From assembly GCA_024637015.1 (NCBI GenBank), contig JAGXGE010000034.1:1-59725 (forward strand): a stretch of 59,725 nt of DNA, read 5' to 3'. Below, piece after piece: positions 47,381-54,895 of the stretch. Numbering within the stretch: the first letter of the stretch is position 1; each line of letters begins with the position of its first letter. The translations under genes were made by a program, and so were the position numbers. The stretch is from Aequorivita sp. (lineage in GTDB: Bacteria > Bacteroidota > Bacteroidia > Flavobacteriales > Flavobacteriaceae). The notes beneath the pieces are model-generated. The model had not been told where the DNA came from. It did no database searches and was given only the letters and a program-made list of their open reading frames with translations.

Positions 47381-47734
47381 ATGCTCTCCTCTTTTACGCT
47401 TGCAGATAATATAATAGGATTTATTGTTGATGGGTCTTACGATGAATTCGCTGTTGAAAAAATACAATTTGAAGTTAATGAAAAATTGGAGGTCTTTGAT
47501 AAGGTAAATCTTTATTTAGAAGATACAATTAATGCCGAAATCTCGTTTAAAGCAGTGCTAAAAAACCTTCCTTTTAAAATTAAGACAGAAAACCGTTTTG
47601 ATAAGGTTGCAGTGGTTACAGATAGAAAATGGCTGCAGGTTTTTAGCAATCTCGAAAAGTTATTTTCTAATGCAGAAATCCGTGTTTTTTCAGGACAGAA
47701 TAGGCTTGAAGCTATTCATTGGATAAGCCATTAA
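47381..47734 (+). CDS. SpoIIAA-like (STAS-related) small protein
   Basis: The 117-aa protein has the alternating strand-helix pattern of the SpoIIAA-like family: IIGFIVDGSYDEF, KVNLYLEDTINAEIS, FDKVAVVTDRKWLQVFSNL and a C-terminal AIHWISH. Family members are small cytoplasmic proteins of unknown role, related in fold to STAS domains. Its last 4 nt overlap the convergent AsmA-like gene. Confidence 0.7.
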   Translation: MLSSFTLADNIIGFIVDGSYDEFAVEKIQFEVNEKLEVFDKVNLYLEDTINAEISFKAVLKNLPFKIKTENRFDKVAVVTDRKWLQVFSNLEKLFSNAEIRVFSGQNRLEAIHWISH

Positions 47735-49296
47735 GGTTTTTTATTGCCTCCAAGCATAGTTTTAATAAGGGCATTTTTTACGCTGATCCATAAAAAATTA
47801 AACACAGACTTAGTTTTGTCTCGCTTAGCTTCAGCGGTTCCTTCACGATAATTATCATTTTTCTTTTCACTGTTTTTAGATATAAAAATATTGGCAATAG
47901 CAGAGAGCACTTTGTTTTTCCTTTTTCCATCTTTTCGGAGTATGCTAACCTTAAAATCTGAATAGTTAATTTTCATATCTGTTTTTGAAATATCGTTATT
48001 TCCATCAATAGTAAAGTAGGTTTTGTTTGTATGGCCTTCCAGTTTTATTTTTGAATTTGGTTGTGTAAAACTGTTCATTTTGTCCGCAACTAGAGTTCCT
48101 ATGTCTGCTTTAAAGAGAAACAGGTCATTTTGGTTTTGGACATCAAAACTCCAATCCACAGAAATGGGAGTCTTGCCCATAAAATCTGCGATGATTTTTA
48201 AATTGGTTTTTTCTGGGCTTTTGTAAGTATTGCTCACATTTGAAATAGCCGCATCCAGATTTTCAAAGTTGATGGAGCCGCCCATATTTTCTGGATTCTG
48301 TCTTTCTTCATATTTTATTTTTGCATCGTTTATTTTTAAGGAATCAACAGTTAACTCAAAAGGGAGATCGCGTAGCATCTTGCTGTAAAGAGGTTTTATT
48401 TTTGGATCATCGGCAACCAATTTGTCCCTGTAAATTTCAAGAGAAGGATTGGTTAAGGAAACCTGCTTGCTTTTTGCGAAAAAGCGATTTTGGTTAAAGC
48501 CAAAATCAAAATCGGCAATGGAAAGTGACTGCAACGAAAAATTGTAATGATCCCGTTCCTTCTTTATAATTCTGGAAAGTTCTCTTTTGGAATATTTAGT
48601 TTTAAGCTCTAAGTTTTCAAAAACGGCATTGTGGTTTTTTAATGAAAAGCTTTCAATAGTCAGGTTTTCATAAGGACTTACCTTAACAAAAACAGTATCG
48701 CTTTGTGCTTCAAAATCTTTATACTCAAAAGGTATTTTACGAATAACGGTTTCATTGTCAACTTTTACTCCGTCCATTTCAACTGTTAGTCCTGTTGTAT
48801 AAACTTTTGTGGAATCTCCCCCTTTTTCATAAATAGCAAACCTGGTGTTTTTTATTAGAACACGATCCACTATAATTGGTTTGTAAATTCTTGCTACTGC
48901 TTGGCGAACCGAATCTTTGGAATGCTTCATCCGATCTTTATAATAAGCAATTTTTGGATTTTCAAGTGAAATGGCTTCAACGTGAATTTTATCATTGAAC
49001 AAATAACCCCAATAACTTATGTCTGAAATTTTCAATTTTTCAACAGTAATAAAAGTATGTTTAACGCCGTCTTCCTTATTTTGGATGATTAGTGAAGCAT
49101 TTGTAACAACTAGCGAACCGTCGAATGAGTCCACGGTAATATCATCATAAGAGCGAGTCATGTTTTCAGGCAATCGTTCTTGGATGAAATTTTCGAGCTT
49201 GCTTTTTAAAATTCCATTTATAGAAACGGAGCCAATGATAAACACTGCGCCTAAGGCGAGTAATGCAAAGACTATTTTCTTAAAACGTTTATTCAT
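47731..49296 (-). CDS. AsmA/DUF748-like membrane-anchored protein
   Basis: The 521-aa protein has one N-terminal transmembrane helix (KKIVFALLALGAVFIIGSV) followed by periplasmic beta-rich sequence with repeated motifs of the AsmA/DUF748 type (for example ISDISYWGYLFNDKIHVEAISLENP). It is likely to be involved in the outer-membrane lipid barrier, as for the larger AsmA-like protein at 11-13.7 kb. The 3' end overlaps the convergent SpoIIAA-like gene by 4 nt. Confidence 0.7.
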   Translation of the reverse strand: MNKRFKKIVFALLALGAVFIIGSVSINGILKSKLENFIQERLPENMTRSYDDITVDSFDGSLVVTNASLIIQNKEDGVKHTFITVEKLKISDISYWGYLFNDKIHVEAISLENPKIAYYKDRMKHSKDSVRQAVARIYKPIIVDRVLIKNTRFAIYEKGGDSTKVYTTGLTVEMDGVKVDNETVIRKIPFEYKDFEAQSDTVFVKVSPYENLTIESFSLKNHNAVFENLELKTKYSKRELSRIIKKERDHYNFSLQSLSIADFDFGFNQNRFFAKSKQVSLTNPSLEIYRDKLVADDPKIKPLYSKMLRDLPFELTVDSLKINDAKIKYEERQNPENMGGSINFENLDAAISNVSNTYKSPEKTNLKIIADFMGKTPISVDWSFDVQNQNDLFLFKADIGTLVADKMNSFTQPNSKIKLEGHTNKTYFTIDGNNDISKTDMKINYSDFKVSILRKDGKRKNKVLSAIANIFISKNSEKKNDNYREGTAEAKRDKTKSVFNFLWISVKNALIKTMLGGNKKP

Positions 49297-49373
49297 AACT
49301 TAAAGATAGCTAAAGATAGCAATGCAAAAAAAATACTTTGTTTGACGCTTCACAAAAATTTATGTTTTCCGGC

Positions 49374-49403
49374 TTGTGGGGTTCAAAATCCTTTGTATCT
49401 TTG
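49374..49403 (+). promoter_or_regulatory. Promoter for the initiator tRNA gene
   Basis: TTG at 49374-49376, a 19-nt spacer and TATCTTTG at 49396-49403 match the Bacteroidota consensus. The tRNA starts about 70 nt downstream. Confidence 0.7.
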
Positions 49404-49474
49404 CAGTCCAATAATTCTGTCGGCATTATGAACCGAAAGTTAAAAGCTAAAGATGAATTGTTGAAAATCCATAT

Positions 49475-49547
<73 letters not shown>

Positions 49548-49771
49548 CTAGCAAAGACAAGCCTTCACAGAAATGTGGGGGCTTTTTTTATGGTTCGGGT
49601 ACAACATAGGTACAACATTTAGGGATAGAATCATCGTTCTCGATAAATTAGAAAAACTTTTTATTGAATATAATTAAGGATTTGGAAACGTATAAAAGTT
49701 TAACTTTCTTTAGTTAGTAAGATTGTTGAATTATATTATTTTTCTTAAGTTATTTAAAGACATTGAATAAA
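49548..49771. other. Intergenic region at the island's left edge
   Basis: Just after the tRNA lies AAGCCTTCACAGAAATGTGGGGGCTTTTTTT-type DNA (49559-49589), probably the tRNA terminator. Next comes GGTACAACATAGGTACAACA with TACAACA repeated 11 nt apart (49599-49618). The rest is A/T-rich and without a gene. The promoter of the following unit must lie here but no consensus was found. Confidence 0.5.
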
Positions 49772-50611
49772 ATGGAAATGTTTTCAAAAAAACAAATAGC
49801 GGAAATTGAAAGAATTGCCTCCGAGGATTTGAGTTATATCGGTGGTTATACTGTAGATGGAAAAGCTACTGAAATTTCAATCCTTACAGTTTCAAAAAAG
49901 AATTTACTCATTTTTACTGAAGGCAATGAACATACTGGATTTAAGCATATAAGAAAAAGACATTCATATTATTCCTATATAAATTACTGGGTATTAAACG
50001 AAAAAGATACTATTCGCTTGGACAATCCTAGTAAGTTTCATCCTAAAATGATGCCTATTATAGATTATGTAAAAATTGCGGAAGTAATTTATAAAGAAGA
50101 GAACAAAAATATTACCAAAAATTCAAAGCCAGAATTATTTGACAAATATTCTGGAACTTATATTTATGATAATGATCACAAGGAAATGTATCATCTTCTT
50201 TTATATAAAGATACCAAAATAGTTCATACAATGTTTCCACAAAGTAAAAGGAAGAATCAAAAAGTTAGAACTAAATATGGGAAAGGGACCGTCAAGGTGG
50301 AGACTAAAATTCCTGAATTTACTCACGATTTAATTTTGCCATATGAAAATGAAATGGGAGTTCCTGCATATTCTATACTTATTAGAAAATATTTAGCAGA
50401 GTTGAAAGAAAGAACTTTCATTCAAAAACATAATGATTCAGGCAAAGTAATTGGATCGGTGTTATTGGGTGAACGAAACATAACATTTAACGAAAGATTT
50501 GAGAGAGGTTTTATGAATGCTATGCAGACCTCGGATTTGTTAGATTTTGAAAGTGTAATAAATAAATTGGATAAGGGAGAAATAAAAGGGTCGAATTTGA
50601 AAAAGGTATAA
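49772..50611 (+). CDS. Unknown island protein with GFKHIRKRH motif
   Basis: The ATG at 49772 is preferred over a TTG 9 nt upstream (279 aa). After a short N-terminal helix comes ISILTVSKKNLLIFTEGN, then GFKHIRKRHSYYS (His59, Arg63, His64). A Gly-x-x-His-Ile-x-x-x-His arrangement is seen in RNase/toxin domains of the BECR group (barnase, EndoU, colicin D/E5, RelE-like). The link is a resemblance only. The second half has basic stretches (SKRKNQKVRTKYGKG). It is followed after 4 nt by the ApeA-like gene, so the two likely work together. Confidence 0.5.
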   Translation: MEMFSKKQIAEIERIASEDLSYIGGYTVDGKATEISILTVSKKNLLIFTEGNEHTGFKHIRKRHSYYSYINYWVLNEKDTIRLDNPSKFHPKMMPIIDYVKIAEVIYKEENKNITKNSKPELFDKYSGTYIYDNDHKEMYHLLLYKDTKIVHTMFPQSKRKNQKVRTKYGKGTVKVETKIPEFTHDLILPYENEMGVPAYSILIRKYLAELKERTFIQKHNDSGKVIGSVLLGERNITFNERFERGFMNAMQTSDLLDFESVINKLDKGEIKGSNLKKV

Positions 50612-50615
50612 CAAA

Positions 50616-51863
50616 ATGCTGAAAGACAAAAAGTATTACGGTGAAATTTGGTTTAAGGAACGAGAAAATGAGAGATGTTTTTGTATTATGACCTTAACAG
50701 ATTGTGATGTTGTATTAGAGACGAACTTACATTCCCCACAATCTTCTTATAAGCAATTACAAATACAGGGTGAGTTCACAGGATTGGGATATATTACTTT
50801 TATAGATTGTACGATTTTAAAGTCCGAGTCAGGTATTATTGAAATGCGGGTCTATGAACCTAAATATACCTTTATAAACGCCCATCTTCCGAAAAATGGA
50901 GATGATTTAACTTTCAGAAGATTCCAAGTTACAAATGATGCTATCGTAGATTGGGTAAATCATATGACGTTGTATGATTTACAAGAGGAAAAAATTGTGA
51001 AAGAGGATGATGTTAAAGATGAAATAAGGATTGATGGCATTGGTCTGACTTTGACTATTCAACATTCTTTAAACTATCACGCCCAAAGGAAGGAGCTAAG
51101 CTTTAAAAATAATGGGTATGTGACTTTTGAAAGTGACCAATCTATAACGATTTTGAAGAGCATTGATTTGTATAATGATTTTCAAAAAATCCTCCACTTA
51201 ATTGTCTCAAAGTCACAACAATTTTCTTCATACAGCTTTCAATGTATGTCGTGTAAAGAATGGGCAAATATTTATTATAACGACAAGAAATATACAAAAT
51301 CCAATAACTCTTTTATCCATATTAAATATACCGAGGTAAAAAGTGATTTACCAGTTCTCTTTAATGCGATATATACAGATGAAAAGTTCAAATTTTGTAT
51401 AGATAAACTTATGGAGAACTTATTAAGCCGTCAGATAAGTCACAATAAAAGGTTTACTAATAGCATATCCACCTTCGAAGCCTTTGGAAAATTGTATTCT
51501 GGGTTAGAACGTAATAATTTGAAAAAATTTCTTCTACATTATTCAGGATTATTTGAAATTATAGGAAAAATTGATAAAAAAGATTTTAACTCTTTTTCAA
51601 ATAAGATAATAAGATCAAGAGATTATCATATCCATAGTAACCTTGAGAACAAAAATGTTTTTACAGAATTCGAATTACTATACATAGCTTTTCTTATTGA
51701 TTTTGTTGTTACATATGGATTGTTCTTAGAATTAAAAGTATCTAAAAAGTTATTAGAGAAAACAATTATGCACGGTCAATCTGTATACATTGATATGCAG
51801 CAAACTAACCGAATATTGAATTCTGATCCATTAAGAGATGGTTTAAATAAAAAAACCGATTAA
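50616..51863 (+). CDS. ApeA-like HEPN anti-phage protein
   Basis: The N-terminal about 140 residues match the ApeA N-terminal pattern: YYGEIWFKERENERCFCIMTL, LQIQGEFTGLGYITFIDCTI, then YTFINAHLPKNGDDLTFRRF and an IVDWV segment. The C-terminal part is helical and ends in a HEPN-type site with Arg335-x4-His340 in IRSRDYHIHSN. HEPN proteins with R-x4-6-H are RNases, and ApeA is a known abortive-infection protein. The 415-aa length fits this group. It is the second gene of a tight pair in the island. The subfamily assignment rests on reading by eye. Confidence 0.68.
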   Translation: MLKDKKYYGEIWFKERENERCFCIMTLTDCDVVLETNLHSPQSSYKQLQIQGEFTGLGYITFIDCTILKSESGIIEMRVYEPKYTFINAHLPKNGDDLTFRRFQVTNDAIVDWVNHMTLYDLQEEKIVKEDDVKDEIRIDGIGLTLTIQHSLNYHAQRKELSFKNNGYVTFESDQSITILKSIDLYNDFQKILHLIVSKSQQFSSYSFQCMSCKEWANIYYNDKKYTKSNNSFIHIKYTEVKSDLPVLFNAIYTDEKFKFCIDKLMENLLSRQISHNKRFTNSISTFEAFGKLYSGLERNNLKKFLLHYSGLFEIIGKIDKKDFNSFSNKIIRSRDYHIHSNLENKNVFTEFELLYIAFLIDFVVTYGLFLELKVSKKLLEKTIMHGQSVYIDMQQTNRILNSDPLRDGLNKKTD

Positions 51864-51893
51864 TTATCAGTTTTTAAATATCCAAATGGTACA

Positions 51894-52403
51894 TTAAGTA
51901 GTCTTATAATAGTGGGTTATACCTAACGAAACGGCATCAAATAGTGCTGTCAAATATTTCTGAGAATCAGGATATTTTGGTTTTGGATATAAAAGCATCT
52001 CAAAACTTTTAATGTTTTTAGCAATCACTTCTGCAATTTCGTATTTCGTTTTTGCTCTCCAAATTTCAAAAACCAACCGAATATCTTCACGGGCATAGGA
52101 ATAAACAGAGATACCTTGATGATTAGCACTTAAAGATAAGCTTCTTAGGAGTTGCTTACCTCGTCCACCTTTTCTTGAGAATTTGCAACTCGTGTCTTCA
52201 AGTATGAGTGCCTCTGGGGTATGAGTTTTTAATAGATCAGTAATGTCCTTTAGTATTCTCGTGTTATCGACTGGACTAATACTGACCATTTTCTTTTCTA
52301 TAACTTTAGTGGGGCCTTCCATAAGCACATAGGCGTATCCTTTTGAATTTGGATAGACAGACAATATTTTTTCAAAATCTTCATCAAGTTTTTTATTCGT
52401 CAT
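51894..52403 (-). CDS. RuvC-like RNase H-fold protein, first Asp missing
   Basis: The 169-aa protein follows the RuvC-type order: a first strand with a glycine turn (SVYPNSKGYAYVLME), a second catalytic strand ALILED with Glu69, and a C-terminal helix FDAVSLGITHYY with Asp156. The first acidic residue of the fold (Asp in IDPG-type motifs) is replaced by Tyr17, so nuclease activity is doubtful. It overlaps the XRE gene by 11 nt, as in similar pairs of Bacteroidota elements. A role in DNA processing is inference. Confidence 0.55.
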   Translation of the reverse strand: MTNKKLDEDFEKILSVYPNSKGYAYVLMEGPTKVIEKKMVSISPVDNTRILKDITDLLKTHTPEALILEDTSCKFSRKGGRGKQLLRSLSLSANHQGISVYSYAREDIRLVFEIWRAKTKYEIAEVIAKNIKSFEMLLYPKPKYPDSQKYLTALFDAVSLGITHYYKTT

Positions 52404-52737
52404 AAACTGATTCGTTTAGATACTTGACAAATCTATTCATATATGCTATTCTATTTTTACTCTTTGGTGGTTGCTCTGTTTCTAATTGAGCAATGAGTTT
52501 ACGGCTTCGTCCTATTAGTTTTTCTTTGAGCGTGTTAAACTGTTCACCGAATAAATTGATTAAGGGTGCATCAAAGAGGATGTGATACAAAAGAATAATT
52601 CTCACATTGGGTTTTCGAATCCCCTTCTCAATTCTTGAGAGATTGCTCGTATCGATGTTCAGTAAATATGCAACATCGTTTAATGATATGTTGGCTCTTG
52701 TTCTATGCAAGGCCAGGGAATTAATTTTTTTATTCAT
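52393..52737 (-). CDS. XRE-family HTH regulator
   Basis: The ATG at 52737 (MNKKINSLALHRTRANISLNDV) is chosen; an in-frame ATG 33 nt upstream lies within a perfect hairpin. The N-terminal about 60 residues form an XRE/Cro-like helix-turn-helix (SLNDVAYLLNIDTSNLSRIE followed by KGIRKPN). The C-terminal part is helical and charged. It probably regulates the island, perhaps through the hairpin just before its start codon. It overlaps the RuvC-like gene. Confidence 0.8.
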   Translation of the reverse strand: MNKKINSLALHRTRANISLNDVAYLLNIDTSNLSRIEKGIRKPNVRIILLYHILFDAPLINLFGEQFNTLKEKLIGRSRKLIAQLETEQPPKSKNRIAYMNRFVKYLNESVYDE

Positions 52738-52746
52738 ATAACTATT

Positions 52747-52774
52747 GGCGTTGATTGTTATTGCAATCAACGCC
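52747..52774. promoter_or_regulatory. Perfect inverted repeat before the XRE gene
   Basis: GGCGTTGATTG (52747-52757) and CAATCAACGCC (52764-52774) are exact complements around TTATTG. It lies 9 nt upstream of the XRE start codon and lacks a T-tract, so an autoregulatory operator is more likely than a terminator. Confidence 0.55.
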
Positions 52775-52905
52775 TTTAGTATTATAAAATAATCCTATCA
52801 AAATGAGATACTATCGAAAAAAAGTCAATGTGGCATATTTCGACACCTTCCTGAAAATTTTAAGGGGATTAAAAGTGGATAGTTGTAAATATTTTTTGAT
52901 AATTC

Positions 52906-52930
52906 AAGCAAGCTTTAAGCTTGCTTTTCA
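52906..52930. terminator. Hairpin between winged-helix and XRE genes
   Basis: AAGCAAGCT pairs exactly with AGCTTGCTT over TTA, with a short TTTT on the plus strand. It may stop transcription between the minus-strand genes, but its T-run faces the other way. Confidence 0.4.
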
Positions 52931-52971
52931 TTTAGTGATGCTGGAACTTATCTAAATTCTAATTTGATCTT

Positions 52972-53478
52972 CTATTCCCACATTCTTTTTTGTATTATCT
53001 CGTCCAACTTTTTCACATTATTTACAGGGCTTTCGTTAAATCTGGCTTCCTGTTGTCTTAGTTTTGTATAAGTTAGTTTTGTAGTGTTACCTTTTGTACT
53101 AGGGTCTTGAGAGTTTTTGTAATAAGGCTTAGGTAATAATGTAATAAGGCTCCCTGTGAGGCCGTAAAACACCTTTTCCTGCCCTTTTCTATCACTTGGG
53201 TATCTTAGCTCTCTTTTGTCTTCAGTTGTAGCAACTATAAGCTGTTTGGAAACAAGCATTTCTATAGCTTGCGAAACGGATTTTCGCGATAGCCCAGTTT
53301 TATTTGATAAGAATTTTTGGCTCATCCAATCCCTCTGTTTTCTTTGTCCTTTTGAATCTACCCATCCTAACGTTTGACGTATCACAATTAAAAGCACCTT
53401 CAGTTCTTTAACTGAAAGTGTTTTGAGATATATATCGAAGAGTTGATTGGGAACTTGAGTAGATTTTCGATAGTGCAT
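52972..53478 (-). CDS. Winged-helix protein, replication protein-like
   Basis: The 168-aa protein begins with a pattern shared by phage and plasmid replication initiators: STQVPNQLFDIYLKTLSVKE, LKVLLIVIRQTLGWVD, QRDWMSQKFLSNKTGLSRKS and VSQAIEMLVSKQLI. This reads as a winged-helix DNA-binding domain. The C-terminal third is basic and less structured. It lies 27 nt after the recombinase gene on the same strand and may control element replication or copy number. An alternative is a plain transcription regulator. Confidence 0.6.
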   Translation of the reverse strand: MHYRKSTQVPNQLFDIYLKTLSVKELKVLLIVIRQTLGWVDSKGQRKQRDWMSQKFLSNKTGLSRKSVSQAIEMLVSKQLIVATTEDKRELRYPSDRKGQEKVFYGLTGSLITLLPKPYYKNSQDPSTKGNTTKLTYTKLRQQEARFNESPVNNVKKLDEIIQKRMWE

Positions 53479-53505
53479 AACTGCAACATACTCCTCAAGA
53501 AAGGC

Positions 53506-54432
53506 CTAGCAAAGTATTCTTTCTTTGTCATTTGAAGGATACTCTATATTCATAGGGTGCTTTACTACTTGAGATCTTAAATGCTCAGCGCTCGCGGAGA
53601 GATAGATAGTTGTAGTTTTAATATCACTATGCCCCATCATTTTAGATAAAGAGTATATATCGCATCCTCCTTCTAGCATAAGAGTAGCAAAGGTATGTCT
53701 GAGTTGATGGATCGTAAAATGTATTCCTATAGCTTTTCTTAGCTTTAATACAATGTCTTTAAGGCCTGAGTCGCTTAATCCTCTATTCCTATTAGAGCAC
53801 GCAAAAAATTCTGAACACGTTTTCTTTTGTTTTTGGCGTTCAATGATATAGCGCTTCAATGTCTTGGCCAAAGTAAAAGTCATTGGAATAATCCTGTCTT
53901 TGTTTCCTTTTCCTTGACGAACGAAAATACTAAGGTTCTCAATGTCAATATCTGCATATTTAATATTTAAAAGTTCACTCTTACGCAATCCTGCAAAAAG
54001 AAATAGTGAGAAAATTGCGTGATTTCTGTACTTGAGACTTTTCTGAGTGTAAGGATAATTGTATGATATTTCGAGTAACTTCATCGCATCCTGTTTTGTC
54101 AGTTTGTTAGGCAAACTTTTTTCTATCTTCGGAAGTTCTATATCAATAGCATAATTTTTTTCTAGATGTTGATGCTTAACGCACCATCGAAAAAAAACAA
54201 TGAGGGTCATAAAGTAGGTATGGTATGTGTTCGGTTTCCAATGTCGTTCTAAGCGCCCTCTCATAAAGAATTCCTGAACCAATTTTTCCGAGATTTCATT
54301 TATTTCGGTAATATTTGAGAATCTAAAAAAGAAGGATATCTTTTCTCTATATCTTTTGTTTGTATCTTTTGAGGCACCTTTAATATACTCGGCATAATGA
54401 CAAAATTCCTCCAGTAATAATTGATAAGACAT
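53506..54432 (-). CDS. Tyrosine recombinase (integrase 1)
   Basis: The 308-aa protein has an N-terminal SAM-like core-binding domain and the full catalytic set: Arg150 in AGLRKSELL, Lys175 in RQGKGNKDR, His242 and Arg245 in HQLRHTFAT, His268 in MMGHSDIKTT, and Tyr277 in TTIYLSA. It integrates or excises DNA at an att site. It is not closely similar in sequence to integrases 2 and 3 in this window, so it belongs to a different element, probably the island to its left. Confidence 0.92.
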   Translation of the reverse strand: MSYQLLLEEFCHYAEYIKGASKDTNKRYREKISFFFRFSNITEINEISEKLVQEFFMRGRLERHWKPNTYHTYFMTLIVFFRWCVKHQHLEKNYAIDIELPKIEKSLPNKLTKQDAMKLLEISYNYPYTQKSLKYRNHAIFSLFLFAGLRKSELLNIKYADIDIENLSIFVRQGKGNKDRIIPMTFTLAKTLKRYIIERQKQKKTCSEFFACSNRNRGLSDSGLKDIVLKLRKAIGIHFTIHQLRHTFATLMLEGGCDIYSLSKMMGHSDIKTTTIYLSASAEHLRSQVVKHPMNIEYPSNDKERILC

Positions 54433-54480
54433 ATACTTTGGTGTATTAATCTATCGTAATTACAAGAGGAATTTTGTTTA

Positions 54481-54529
54481 AACCTAGCACCACATCTTTT
54501 TTAGACGTGGTAGTAGATTAGGTTTTTTT
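54481..54529. terminator. Two-part hairpin ending in a T-tract
   Basis: AACCTA pairs with TAGGTT, and inside it ACCACATC pairs with GACGTGGT (one mismatch), followed by seven T residues on the plus strand. Confidence 0.5.
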
Positions 54530-54571
54530 AACCCCTCAACCTTTCTATAATGAAAAATTATAAGGGGATTT

Positions 54572-54616
54572 GGTGGACCTGACAGGACTCGAACCTGCCA
54601 CCTCGTCAGTGCAAGG
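54572..54616 (-). repeat. tRNA 3'-half att repeat, copy 1
   Basis: Read on the minus strand, the 45 nt fit a tRNA from loop position 32 to CCA: anticodon loop CTTGCAC (TGC), stem TGACG, variable AGGTG, T-stem GCAGG with loop TTCGAGT and CCTGT, acceptor CAGGTCC, A73, CCA. The 5' half is absent, so it is not a gene. A C-C-U at acceptor positions 72-70 and A73 agree with tRNA-Ala. Such 3' halves are typical attachment sites of integrases. Confidence 0.8.
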
Positions 54617-54689
54617 TTAGTCTAGTGGTCTATTTATCCTTAAAAGCTTATTTTATAAGAGTTTTGTAAAATTCTGAGGTATCTATTTG

Positions 54690-54775
54690 CCTTATTTTTT
54701 ACTAGCCCGTCAGGAACCATTTCTCTCTTGAAATTATGACATTCAATACAGGTTAAATTTGAATAAATGTCGACA
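54690..54775. repeat. Conserved integrase-arm-like blocks, copy 1
   Basis: Two exact matches to unit B: 54690-54719 equals 58745-58774 and 54738-54775 equals 58793-58830, both with the same 48-nt offset. The second block contains the inverted arms GACATTCAA and TTGAATAAATGTC and ends in GTCGACA. Conservation in otherwise diverged DNA suggests binding sites for the recombinase. Confidence 0.65.
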
Positions 54776-54846
54776 TCGTAATTATATCATATTGTCTTCA
54801 TAAATATTGTAACTTGATCTAATAATCAAAAGATACTGTCAATTAA

Positions 54847-54872
54847 AAAACCACTCTGTTACAAGTGGTTTT
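54847..54872. terminator. Terminator of the 421-aa gene
   Basis: AAAACCACT pairs exactly with AGTGGTTTT over CTGTTACA. The A-run at the left gives T residues on the minus strand, 24 nt past the gene's stop. Confidence 0.7.
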
Positions 54873-54895
54873 AATTATAAAATTACTTCATTTAA

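Larger units (their letters stand above)
49548..54571. mobile_element. Genomic island next to tRNA-fMet
   Basis: The block between the initiator tRNA and the first tRNA-half repeat carries a tyrosine recombinase, an XRE regulator, a replication-protein-like winged-helix protein, a RuvC-like protein and a two-gene unit with an ApeA-like HEPN protein. All are typical accessory genes, and the base composition is more A/T-rich than the core DNA to the left. No copy of the tRNA-fMet 3' end was found at the right side, so the exact boundaries are unsure. Confidence 0.55.
54433..54895. other. Gene-free junction region
   Basis: The 463 nt hold no gene. In order, it has a two-part hairpin at 54481-54529, a looser hairpin near 54532-54568, the tRNA-half repeat at 54572-54616 with its conserved flank to about 54775, and the 421-aa gene's terminator at 54847-54872. 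Confidence 0.7.

Noticed and set aside
54572-54616. A functional tRNA-Ala gene
   Set aside because: Only the anticodon loop to CCA is present; D-arm and 5' acceptor strand are missing at both copies.
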